Positions 28,526 through 36,550 of a stretch of DNA of 64,000 bases are shown here, in pieces. The notes beneath the pieces were generated by a model. It searched no databases, was not told where the DNA came from, and saw nothing but the letters and a program-made list of their open reading frames with translations. The DNA lies in assembly GCF_900221005.1 (NCBI RefSeq), contig NZ_OBQI01000002.1, positions 434,001 to 498,000 of the forward strand, read 5' to 3'. Numbering within the stretch: the first letter of the stretch is position 1; each line of letters opens with the position of its first letter. Both the position numbers and the translations under genes were made by a program. Source of the stretch: Blastococcus aggregatus. GTDB lineage: Bacteria > Actinomycetota > Actinomycetes > Mycobacteriales > Geodermatophilaceae.

Positions 28526-29515
28526 GTGGGCACCGCACTGGTGACCGGCCTGACCGGTCAGGACGGCGGTTACCTCGCCGAGCAGCTGGTCGCGGCCGGC
28601 GACGTCGTGCACGGCGTCGTCTCGTCCGCGCAGGACCCCGACGGCGTGCCCGGCCACCTGCGCGACCTGGGCGACGCGCTCGTCGTCCACGAGGCCGATC
28701 TGCGCGACCTGACCGCGCTCACAGCGCTGGTCGACGACGTCGAGCCCGACCGGCTGTTCAACCTGGCCGGGATGTCCAGCGTCGCCGCCTCCTGGGAGGA
28801 CCCGGTGGGCGCCCTGGAGGTCAACGCCCGCCCGGTCCTCGGGCTGCTGGAGCACCTGCACCGGCGCTCGGAGCGGGGCGCGCCACCCACCCGCTTCGTG
28901 CAGGCGTCCAGCGCCGAGGTGTTCGCCGGCTGCGGCCGGACGCCGATCGACGAGTCCTGCCCGGTGACCCCGCTGAACCCCTACGGCTCGGCCAAGGCGC
29001 TGGCGCACCAGTCGGTCGGGATGTACCGGGCGCGTGGCCTGCATGCCAGCTCGCTGGTGCTGTTCAACCACGAGTCGCCCCGTCGCCCGACGCGCTTCGT
29101 CACGCGGAAGATCACCGCCGGGGTCGCCGCCATCGCCGCGGGCCGGGCCGACCGGCTCACCCTCGGCAACCTGGCGGTCCACCGCGACTGGGGCTGGGCG
29201 CCGGACTACACGCGGGCGATGGTGCTCGCGGCCGCCGCCGCGACGCCCGACGACTACGTCGTGGCGACCGGGCGGGCGCACAGCCTGTTCGACCTGGTGG
29301 AGACCGCGTTCGCCCAGGTCGGGATTACCGACTGGCGGCCCTACGTGGTCTCCGATGCCGCGCTGATCCGCCCGGCCGACGCCGAGGTGCTGGTGGGCGA
29401 CTCGACGAGGCTGCGGACGCGGCTCGGCTGGGCCCCGACGGTGGACTTCGACGGCATGGTCGCGGCCATGGTCGCCGCCGACGTCGCGGCGCTGGCCGAC
29501 GAGCTACCCGGCTGA
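28526..29515 (+). CDS. GDP-4-keto-6-deoxy-D-mannose reductase-like SDR (Rmd/Gmd paralogue)
   Basis: 329 aa from a GTG at 28526. Close relative of the preceding Gmd ([63 protein letters not shown]). A tandem Gmd plus Gmd-like pair is typical where the second enzyme reduces the 4-keto intermediate to GDP-D-rhamnose (Rmd); reduction toward GDP-6-deoxytalose, or a second dehydratase, cannot be excluded. Converges with the next GT4 with a 12-nt overlap. Confidence 0.75.
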   Translation: MGTALVTGLTGQDGGYLAEQLVAAGDVVHGVVSSAQDPDGVPGHLRDLGDALVVHEADLRDLTALTALVDDVEPDRLFNLAGMSSVAASWEDPVGALEVNARPVLGLLEHLHRRSERGAPPTRFVQASSAEVFAGCGRTPIDESCPVTPLNPYGSAKALAHQSVGMYRARGLHASSLVLFNHESPRRPTRFVTRKITAGVAAIAAGRADRLTLGNLAVHRDWGWAPDYTRAMVLAAAAATPDDYVVATGRAHSLFDLVETAFAQVGITDWRPYVVSDAALIRPADAEVLVGDSTRLRTRLGWAPTVDFDGMVAAMVAADVAALADELPG

Positions 29516-30952
29516 CCTCGGGGCCGCCGGGTCCGCACCCTCGGGACCGGTCCCGGCGGCCCGCGTCTGCACCGCACGGGCCTCCGCCTCGAGCGCCTTG
29601 ATGGTCGCGTCCTGCAGCTCGTTGAGCCGCGCCACGATCGGGTCCACCTGGAACGCCGTCGCCTTGCGCAGGATCTTCTTCACCAGGCGCACCGAGCGCC
29701 GGCCGTGGTTGGTGTCGGGCGGCCCCACGCGCGGGAGCCGGCGCAGCGGCGCCGACCGGAGCCCCACCTCGGCGACGGTCGCGGCCGAGGCGGCGCCTGC
29801 CATGCCCGGGCGGGTGGACCGGCTGAGCGAGGGGCGGCTCGAGGCGCGCAGCCGCACGCGGTCCTGCAGCTCGGCGCGCAGGTCACCACCCTCGGGGAGC
29901 TCCTCGGCCCAGTTCGGGGTCTCCGGCACGTCGGCGAGGGGAAGACGCTCGATCATGGCCCGGCGCAGCTCGTCGTCGTCGTCGACGAAACGCACGTCGG
30001 CCTGGCCCGCCGCCTGCTCGGCCAGCCCACCGACGCGGGTGGCGATCACCGGCCGGCCGAAGAGCGCGGCGCGCTCCATCACCCCGGAGGACCAGATGTT
30101 GCGGTAGGGCAGGACGACCACGTCGGCGGCGACGATCCACCGGTCGAAGAGCTCGTCGCTGACGTAGCCGAGGTGCAGCGTCGCGCCGTCCACGCTGTCG
30201 GCGAGGTCGGCGAGGTCGCTCGCGTGCCGCACCATGTCCGGGTCGTCGGTGCGGACCGACCCGACGACGTCGAGCCGGGCGCCGGCGGCGGCCAGCCCGT
30301 CGAAGGCCTCCATCGCGCGGTCGAAGCCCTTGGACGGCTGGACGAACCCGATGCCCAGGAAGACGAAGGCGTCCTCCGCGATGTCCAGGGACGCGCGGGC
30401 GGCCGCCCGGTCCATGCGGGTGTGCGGGCGGAAGTCCGCGCCGTGCGGGATCAGCTGGACCCGGGCGGGGTCCACGCCGAAGTCGGCGATGAAGGCTGTC
30501 CGCTCGGAGGCGGTGTGCACCTTGATCGACTGCGGCAGGTGCCACAGCCGGCGGGCGACCTGCCCGTCGGGCCGGCGGGGGTCGCCGAACCGGCCGTCGA
30601 TCTCGTGGATGACGACCTCCAGACGCCGGGCCAGGGCGAACGGCACCATGAGGGCCGTGCTCTCCGCCAACCGCGCCGAGGCACTCCCCGGATCGGTGTA
30701 GAAGAAGTCGGGGTGGAACTGGACGATCACCCGGTCGTACTCACGGATCCGCTTGGCCAGCGCCAGCGCGCCCCGCGGTCCCCGGAGGTCCAGGTGGTGG
30801 TGGGCGGCGCTCGGCCCGGGTGAGAGCACCTCGACGTCGAGGCCCTCGCGGCGCAGCGCCCGCACGGTCTGCAGGGCGTAGGACGCGATGCCGTCCCTCA
30901 CCGGCGGGTACGGCGAGATCATCAGCACCCGCTCGCGGCGCTCGGCGGTCAC
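29504..30952 (-). CDS. Family 4 glycosyltransferase with basic C-terminal extension
   Basis: 482 aa from a GTG at 30952 that overlaps the upstream GT4 stop by 4 nt. N-terminal domain: VLMISPYPPVRDGIASYALQT and VIVQFHPDFFYTDPG. Donor domain: FLGIGFVQPSKGFDRAMEAF and the loop ADVVVLPYRNIWSSGVMERAALFGRPVIAT. After about residue 370 comes a 110-residue tail that is Arg/Pro/Ala rich and ends in a predicted helical segment (VARLNELQDATIKALEAEAR), similar in style to coiled-coil anchors. The tail may dock the enzyme to a partner. Substrate unknown. Confidence 0.88.
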   Translation of the reverse strand: MTAERRERVLMISPYPPVRDGIASYALQTVRALRREGLDVEVLSPGPSAAHHHLDLRGPRGALALAKRIREYDRVIVQFHPDFFYTDPGSASARLAESTALMVPFALARRLEVVIHEIDGRFGDPRRPDGQVARRLWHLPQSIKVHTASERTAFIADFGVDPARVQLIPHGADFRPHTRMDRAAARASLDIAEDAFVFLGIGFVQPSKGFDRAMEAFDGLAAAGARLDVVGSVRTDDPDMVRHASDLADLADSVDGATLHLGYVSDELFDRWIVAADVVVLPYRNIWSSGVMERAALFGRPVIATRVGGLAEQAAGQADVRFVDDDDELRRAMIERLPLADVPETPNWAEELPEGGDLRAELQDRVRLRASSRPSLSRSTRPGMAGAASAATVAEVGLRSAPLRRLPRVGPPDTNHGRRSVRLVKKILRKATAFQVDPIVARLNELQDATIKALEAEARAVQTRAAGTGPEGADPAAPRSAG

Positions 30953-32151
30953 GGCGTCGTCCACGTGCTCAGTCCCTTCTCGACCCCGTCGAGGACGCGG
31001 TCCCACGTGTAGCTCTCGAGCACGTAGTCGCGCCCGCCCTTCGCCAGCCGGCGCGCCATGTCCGGCGCCTCGGCGACCAGCCGGAGGCACTCGACGAACT
31101 CGGCCTCGTCGTCGTAGACCAGGCCGGCCCCGGAGCGCTCGCAGTGCCAGCGCACCACGTCGCTGCCCCCGTTCGCGATGACCGGGGTACCGGCCAGCCA
31201 GGCCTCCATGACCGTGCGGGAGAACGCCTCGAACCGGCTCGACTGGATGTAGGCCTCTGCCGCGGCGAAGGCGTTGTCACGCTCGGCGTCGGGCAGGAAG
31301 CCCAGGTCGAACACCCGGCCCTCCAGCGACGGCGGCGGGTTGACCTCGCCCGAGCCGAAGGTGACCAGCGACAGGGGCAGGCCGCCCTCCACCGCCCGGC
31401 CGAAGGCCGCGAGCATCTCCTCCCAGCCCTTGGCCCCCTCGCGCCGCCCGGCGTACAGGACGAACCGCTCCGGCAGGTCGTAGCGCTCGCGGAAGCCCTG
31501 GGGGTCGTAGCTCTCGGGCACCTCGACGCCGCAGCCGACGACCCCGTGCGGCGCCAGCTTGCGCGACACGCGGTGCGCCAGCTCGTGCTCGGGCTCGGTC
31601 TGGAAGAACAGCCCGGCGATGCCGGAGAGCACCGGCTGGAAGACGTCGAGGTAGGCGGCCGGCTCGTCGTGGAGACAGGTCCACAGCACGCTCTTCTCCG
31701 GCAGCAGCTGGCTGCCGGCGTACGCGGGCCAGAAGACGTAGGGCCCGTAGATCAGGGCCCGGTAGTCCTCGCCGTGGTCGAGCAGGTGGTGGTACATCTC
31801 CGGGGACCGCATGCCCGCGTTGATCCACCGCTGCTGCTCGACCAGGCCCAGCGGCTGGCCGGTGGCGACGGCGTGGTCGAGCCAGCCCCGCTCCGGGTCG
31901 TCCTCGAAGACCGCGGGGAAGCGGCGCACCTTCAGACCGCCCTCGACGGACTCCCCCGCCGGCAGGACGTTCTTCCAGCCGAAGTGGTCGAGTGCGCAGG
32001 TGGTCAGGACCTCCACGTCCCACCCGCGGGCAGCGAGGCGGCGGCCCATCTCGGCCAGCACGATCTCCGCGCCGCCGACCATCCCCTCCCCGTAGCGGGC
32101 GGGCACCACGGCGATCCGGCCGCGACGGTCGATCGGCTCGATCGAGCTCAT
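30949..32151 (-). CDS. Family 4 glycosyltransferase
   Basis: 400 aa from the ATG at 32151 (a GTG at 32208 is an in-frame alternative). Opens with IAVVPARYGEGMVGGAEIVLAEMGRRL, a pattern of GT4 enzymes that act on surface polysaccharides, with VLTTCALDHFGWKN following. Donor domain: VLYAGRREGAKGWEEML, then AEAYIQSSRFEAFSRTVMEAWLAGTPVIANG. Located directly after wzt, so expression follows the exporter genes. The sugar added is not determinable. Confidence 0.9.
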   Translation of the reverse strand: MSSIEPIDRRGRIAVVPARYGEGMVGGAEIVLAEMGRRLAARGWDVEVLTTCALDHFGWKNVLPAGESVEGGLKVRRFPAVFEDDPERGWLDHAVATGQPLGLVEQQRWINAGMRSPEMYHHLLDHGEDYRALIYGPYVFWPAYAGSQLLPEKSVLWTCLHDEPAAYLDVFQPVLSGIAGLFFQTEPEHELAHRVSRKLAPHGVVGCGVEVPESYDPQGFRERYDLPERFVLYAGRREGAKGWEEMLAAFGRAVEGGLPLSLVTFGSGEVNPPPSLEGRVFDLGFLPDAERDNAFAAAEAYIQSSRFEAFSRTVMEAWLAGTPVIANGGSDVVRWHCERSGAGLVYDDEAEFVECLRLVAEAPDMARRLAKGGRDYVLESYTWDRVLDGVEKGLSTWTTP

Positions 32152-32197
32152 GTCGTCGTCTCCCTCGGTCGGTCGGTCGGCTGCTGCAGCAGGCACG

Positions 32198-33445
32198 TCA
32201 GCGCTCACCCGCGGCGCTCTCGAGCGGCACGCCACCGCGCGGGACGGCCTGGTCGCCGACCCGGTACCCCGGCCGCAGGTGCACGGCACCGTCCTCGTAG
32301 GCGTCGGTCACGACCCGGAACGTCGCCAGCCGGTTGACGCGGTGGTACACGGTCTTGTTGCCGGTCGAGGCGACGGCGATGCTGACCTGGTAGACGCCCT
32401 CGGACAGCGGCACCTCCGGGAACTCGACCGTGACCTCTTCCGGTGCGCCGGTCAGCTCGGGCAGCGAGAAGCCCTGCATGTCGCTGTTGGCTCCCCAGAC
32501 CACCTGACCCCCGCTGTCCTCGAGCGCGACCCCCACGATCCAGTCGTCCAGCCGGCTTCCCGGGTCCACCCGGAAGCGCACCTGGAGGCCGGCGCCCGAC
32601 GGCAGGGTGCGCACCGGCCGCCCGTCGAGGTCGGCCACCGACACGTCGGAGATCGTCACCCGGCGGGTGCCCTGGGCGGCGAGGTCGACGTTCTTCTCCT
32701 CGTCCGCCTCCTCGACGGCCTGGTTCAGGTCGCGGAAGGCGCGGACCGCCTCGGTGGGAGTGCCGTCGACCAGCTGGTTGCCGTGGTCGAGCAGGACGGC
32801 CCGGTCGCAGAGCTGGCGCACCTGGTCCAGGCCGTGGCTGACGAAGACGATGGTGCGGCCCTCGCGCTGGAAGCGCCGGATCCGGTCCAGGCACTTGCGC
32901 TGGAACGGCTCGTCGCCGACCGACAGCACCTCGTCGACCAGCAGGATCTCCGGGTCGACGTGCACCGCGACGGCGAACGCCAGGCGCACGTACATGCCGC
33001 TGGAGTAGAACTTGACCTGGGTGTCGATGAAGTTCTCGATGCCCGAGAAGTCGACGATCTCGTCGAAGTACCCGTCGGTCTGCTTGCGGGTGAGACCGAG
33101 GATCGCGGCGTTGAGGTACACGTTCTCGCGGCCGGTGAGGTCGCCGTGGAACCCGGCGCCGAGCTCGAGGAGCGCGGCCAGCCGGCCACGCCGCTCGACG
33201 TACCCGCTGGACGGCGTGAGGATGCCGCCGATGATCTTGAGCAGGGTGCTCTTGCCGGAGCCGTTGTGCCCGATCAGGCCGGTCGTGCTGCCCGAGGCGA
33301 AGGTCAGGTCGATGTCGCGCAGCGCCCAGAAGGCCTCGGCGTTCTCGCGGGAGCGGCGGGCGTTGACCAGCCGCTCCTTGAGCGACTTGTCCTTGCGCAG
33401 GGCGAACTGCTTGGAGACGTCGTGGACGCGGATCACGTCGGTCAT
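32198..33445 (-). CDS. wzt: Polysaccharide ABC transporter ATPase with C-terminal substrate-recognition-like extension
   Basis: 415 aa. ATPase domain residues about 1-245: Walker A GHNGSGKST at 59-67, signature YSSGMYVRLAFAVAVH, Walker B EILLVDEVLSVGD, and the switch His in FVSHGLDQV. After about residue 255 there is a further 160-residue domain rich in beta-type sequence (VQVRF-like strands, WGANSDMQGFSLPEL, VYQVSIAVAST). That is the layout of Wzt proteins whose C-terminal domain binds the chemically capped end of the chain before export. Pairs with the permease gene immediately upstream. Confidence 0.95.
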   Translation of the reverse strand: MTDVIRVHDVSKQFALRKDKSLKERLVNARRSRENAEAFWALRDIDLTFASGSTTGLIGHNGSGKSTLLKIIGGILTPSSGYVERRGRLAALLELGAGFHGDLTGRENVYLNAAILGLTRKQTDGYFDEIVDFSGIENFIDTQVKFYSSGMYVRLAFAVAVHVDPEILLVDEVLSVGDEPFQRKCLDRIRRFQREGRTIVFVSHGLDQVRQLCDRAVLLDHGNQLVDGTPTEAVRAFRDLNQAVEEADEEKNVDLAAQGTRRVTISDVSVADLDGRPVRTLPSGAGLQVRFRVDPGSRLDDWIVGVALEDSGGQVVWGANSDMQGFSLPELTGAPEEVTVEFPEVPLSEGVYQVSIAVASTGNKTVYHRVNRLATFRVVTDAYEDGAVHLRPGYRVGDQAVPRGGVPLESAAGER

Positions 33446-33450
33446 GGCGG

Positions 33451-34434
33451 TCAGAGCTCCTGCGCGAAGTTGCCCTGGGACCGGGCGAAGAGCCGCTGGG
33501 CCACCCAGACGAAGACCAGCCCCGCCGCGATCAGCACCCCGAGGCGGAGGTAGAGGTTGCCGTCGTAGTAGAACGCCGCGCCGGCCTCGGTCTGGCCACC
33601 GGGCCACAGCGCCCGCTGGAAGGCCAGCACGATGTTCGCCATCGGGTTGGCCAGGTAGACCTGGAACAGCCAGGCGAGGTCGTTGTCGACGGTCAGCGTG
33701 GTCCGGACCTTGGTCCAGTCGTAGACGATCGGCGTCATCCAGAACCACAGCAGCAGGCCGACCTCGACGAGGTGGGTGACGTCGCGGAGGAAGACGTTGC
33801 TGGCCGCGAGGATGAGGCCCAGCCCGACGGAGAAGAAGATCAGGGCCAGGAGCGCCAGCGGGATCAGGCCCAGGTTCCCCGGCGACGGGAAGCTCCAGGT
33901 CACCATGTAGGCGAGGATCAGGATGACCGCCTGCAGCAGCACGTTCACCAGCGCCGCGCCGACGACCGACAGCGGGAACAGCTCGCGCGGGAAGTACACC
34001 TTCTTCACCAGGCCGGCGTTGCCGACGATGGACCCGGTGCAGCCGCCGATGATGTCGGTGAACAGCGTCCAGGCCAGGAGCCCGGTGAACAGGTAGATGC
34101 CGAACTGCGGGATGACCTTGCCCGACCCGAGGAAGACGCCGATCGCGACCGCGTAGACCAGCAGGTACAGCAGCGGCCGCAGCAGGGTCCAGACGAACCC
34201 GAGGACGCTGTCCTTGTACTTGACCTTCAGCTCTTTGCGGATCAGCTGCCCGAGCAGCTCGCGGTAGGCCCAGATGTCGCGGACGGTCGGCACGAAGCCC
34301 CGCCAGAAGGACACCGGCTGGTTCACGCGCTCCAGCGGCTGGTCCTCCAGGGGCGCCTCGCCGGCTCCGACGGCGGGCCCGATGGTCCGCGTCGCTACGG
34401 CCGGGGCGGCGGCACCCCGTTCCTGATGTGGCAT
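33451..34434 (-). CDS. wzm: Polysaccharide ABC transporter permease
   Basis: 327 aa. After a 55-residue cytosolic lead comes FWRGFVPTVRDIWAYRELLGQLIRKELKVKYKDSVLGFVWTLLRP, a textbook Wzm/ABC-2 opening, then six membrane spans and the VKKVYFPRELFPLSVV loop. Exports the undecaprenyl- or decaprenyl-linked polymer across the membrane with the wzt product. A TACGAT box lies 7 nt before the ATG, so wzm-wzt-GT4-GT4 should be a leaderless operon. Confidence 0.95.
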   Translation of the reverse strand: MPHQERGAAAPAVATRTIGPAVGAGEAPLEDQPLERVNQPVSFWRGFVPTVRDIWAYRELLGQLIRKELKVKYKDSVLGFVWTLLRPLLYLLVYAVAIGVFLGSGKVIPQFGIYLFTGLLAWTLFTDIIGGCTGSIVGNAGLVKKVYFPRELFPLSVVGAALVNVLLQAVILILAYMVTWSFPSPGNLGLIPLALLALIFFSVGLGLILAASNVFLRDVTHLVEVGLLLWFWMTPIVYDWTKVRTTLTVDNDLAWLFQVYLANPMANIVLAFQRALWPGGQTEAGAAFYYDGNLYLRLGVLIAAGLVFVWVAQRLFARSQGNFAQEL

Positions 34435-34441
34435 GGCAGCG

Positions 34442-34447
34442 ATCGTA
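34442..34447 (-). promoter_or_regulatory. Leaderless-type -10 box of wzm-wzt
   Basis: TACGAT on the minus strand, 7 nt before the wzm ATG; no ribosome site between. The intergenic region up to 34622 also holds a TAGGGT box (34567-34572) that could be the -10 of the divergent GT4 gene. Confidence 0.5.
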
Positions 34448-34622
34448 CGTACCGGTCCCCCTCGCACGACCGCGCCGAGGGAGGCGCGTTGCCGGTTGGG
34501 GGATGCGCCACAGAACAGCGGGCTCAGACCCCTCGCCCGTCCCGCGGGCCCCACGCCGCAGCGGCTAGGGTTCTGGTCCGGGACAGATGCGGGGGGACGC
34601 CCCGGGTGCGGAGGGCGGTCAC

Positions 34623-35642
34623 GTGGACATCGTCGTGTGCGGGGCGCAGAAGCCCTTCGTGCGAGGCGGCGCCGAGCAGCACCAGGAGAACCTGGTGGCC
34701 GCGCTCGAGACCGCCGGCCACCGCGTCGACCTGGTCCGGCTGCCCGTGGCCTGGGAGAAGGGCCGGTTGTTCGACTCCCCCCTCGCCTGGCGCATGGTCC
34801 CGATCGACGCCGACCTCGTCATCGCGACCAACTTCCCGTCGTACTTCGTGCAGCACCCGAACAAGGTCGTCTGGCTCCTGCACCAGCACCGGGGCGCCTA
34901 CGACGGTTTCGAGGCCGGCGCCTCGTGGTCGGACTTCGCCTGGGACGACGTCAGCCTCGAGGAGCAGCGGCTGCTGACGGAGTGGGACGTCGCCGCCCTG
35001 TCCGAGGCGCGCACGGTGTTCAGCAACTCCGGGGTGGTCAGCCGGCGGCTGGCCCGCTTCAACGGCCTGGACAGCACCCCCCTCGCCCATCCCCCGCCGC
35101 TGCACGAGGTCCTGCACCCCGGGGAGTTCGGCGACTACGTCCTCTCCGTGCAGCGGCAGGAGGAGAACAAGCGGCCGCACCTCCTCGTCGAGGCGATGGC
35201 CCACGTCCCGTCGCCGGTCCGCGCCGTCATGGCCGGCCGGGGCGAGCTCCTCGACGAGGTCCGCCGGCACGTCGAGGACGCCGGCCTCGCCGGGAAGGTC
35301 GAGCTCCCCGGCTTCGTGCCCGACGCCGACCTGGTCGAGCTGTACGCGGGCGCGCTCGCCGTCGTGTACGTGCCGGAGGACGAGGACTACGGCTACACCA
35401 CGCTGCAGGCCTTCTACGCGGGCAAGCCGGTGATCTGCGCAGCCGACTCGGGGGCGGTGCTGGACTGGGTCGAGGACGGCGTGACGGGGCTGGTCTGCGA
35501 CGGGACCCCCGCGGGCCTCGCCGCGGCGATCCGCCGGCTGGCCGACGACCCGGCGCTGGCGCAGCGGCTCGGCGCGGCCGGCCGCGAACGCATCGCCGAC
35601 CTGTCCTGGGCCGACGTCGTGGCGCGGCTCACGGCGCCGTGA
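34623..35642 (+). CDS. Family 4 glycosyltransferase (short)
   Basis: 339 aa from the GTG at 34623. Opens VDIVVCGAQKPFVRGGAEQHQENLVAAL; acceptor domain has WLLHQHRGAYDGFEAG; donor domain has LSVQRQEENKRPHLLVEAM and VVYVPEDEDYGYTTLQAFYAGKPVICAADSG. The EDEDYGYTTLQAF variant, instead of the usual EGFG, is typical of a subfamily found beside O-antigen-type methyltransferases. Its stop overlaps the next gene by 4 nt. Substrate unknown. Confidence 0.88.
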   Translation: MDIVVCGAQKPFVRGGAEQHQENLVAALETAGHRVDLVRLPVAWEKGRLFDSPLAWRMVPIDADLVIATNFPSYFVQHPNKVVWLLHQHRGAYDGFEAGASWSDFAWDDVSLEEQRLLTEWDVAALSEARTVFSNSGVVSRRLARFNGLDSTPLAHPPPLHEVLHPGEFGDYVLSVQRQEENKRPHLLVEAMAHVPSPVRAVMAGRGELLDEVRRHVEDAGLAGKVELPGFVPDADLVELYAGALAVVYVPEDEDYGYTTLQAFYAGKPVICAADSGAVLDWVEDGVTGLVCDGTPAGLAAAIRRLADDPALAQRLGAAGRERIADLSWADVVARLTAP

Positions 35643-36550
35643 CCGCCCCCGTCCGCCTGGCCGTCCACGTCGGCCGCGACGTCCCCGAGGGCCTCACCGC
35701 GGTGCTGGCCGCGCTTCCCCCGGACGTGCAGCCGGTCGCCGCCTCCGAACGCGAGGCGCTGCCGGAGGGCACGGTGGCGCACCTCTACTGCAGCGACGTC
35801 CTGCCCCGTCGCCCGGCGACCCCGTACGCCGTCTGGCGCGTGCCCGGGGCGGATGCCGGCGACCTCGGCGACGTCCCGGTGCTCGCCGACGCGGGGGCCG
35901 AGCACGTCCGCCCCGGCGACCTGCAGGTGTCCCTCCGCGCCTGGCCCGAGGCCGCCCGGCCGATCCTGCCGTTCACCCGCGCCGGCCTGCGCCGCGTGCG
36001 CGACCTGCCCGGCCGCCTCGTCGGGGAGGCACGACCCGACGGCGTCTGGTGGGGCGTCCCCGGCGGGCAACCGGCCGCGGCACCGCTGGACACCTGGCCG
36101 ACGCTCGCCGCCCTGTCCTCGGCCGTGGTCGCCACCGGCGAGGAGCTGTGGACCGCCCTCGCCTGGGCCGCGCCCGCGGTGACCGACGCCGCCGGTGCCC
36201 GACTGCTCGGTCTGACGCCGGACGAGGACGTGCTGGTCGGCGACGACCCGGCCGCCCGGTCCCGGCTCGCCGCCGAGCTGGCCGACGACGACCTCCGTGC
36301 CGCCCGGCTGGCACGCAGCGGCTGGCAGACCGCCCGGTCGCACCTGCCTCCGGGGGTGGCCGCGGACCTGTGCCGCCGCCTGGGCGTCCGGACGGCCCCG
36401 CACAGCTCCGTGTCAGGGTTGACCGCGGCCCTGGACGCGCTGGGCACCCCACCGCACAGCCTCGTCCGCCGCCGCGCCCGGGCTGCGACCGCCGCTCTGC
36501 CGGGCGCCGTGACCGCCGGTTGGCGACCCCACCGAGAGGAGCACTCGTGA
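35639..36550 (+). CDS. Unknown protein between glycosyltransferase and methyltransferase
   Basis: 303 aa from a GTG that overlaps the previous stop (GTGA); it overlaps the next start in the same way, so it is locked into the operon. Opens VRLAVHVGRDVPEGLTAVLAALPPDVQPV. No signal peptide or membrane span. I see no catalytic motif, though the opening and length recall a degenerate GT-B half (missing EPRKG and EGFG). Role in glycan assembly is inferred from position only. Confidence 0.7.
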   Translation: MTAPVRLAVHVGRDVPEGLTAVLAALPPDVQPVAASEREALPEGTVAHLYCSDVLPRRPATPYAVWRVPGADAGDLGDVPVLADAGAEHVRPGDLQVSLRAWPEAARPILPFTRAGLRRVRDLPGRLVGEARPDGVWWGVPGGQPAAAPLDTWPTLAALSSAVVATGEELWTALAWAAPAVTDAAGARLLGLTPDEDVLVGDDPAARSRLAAELADDDLRAARLARSGWQTARSHLPPGVAADLCRRLGVRTAPHSSVSGLTAALDALGTPPHSLVRRRARAATAALPGAVTAGWRPHREEHS

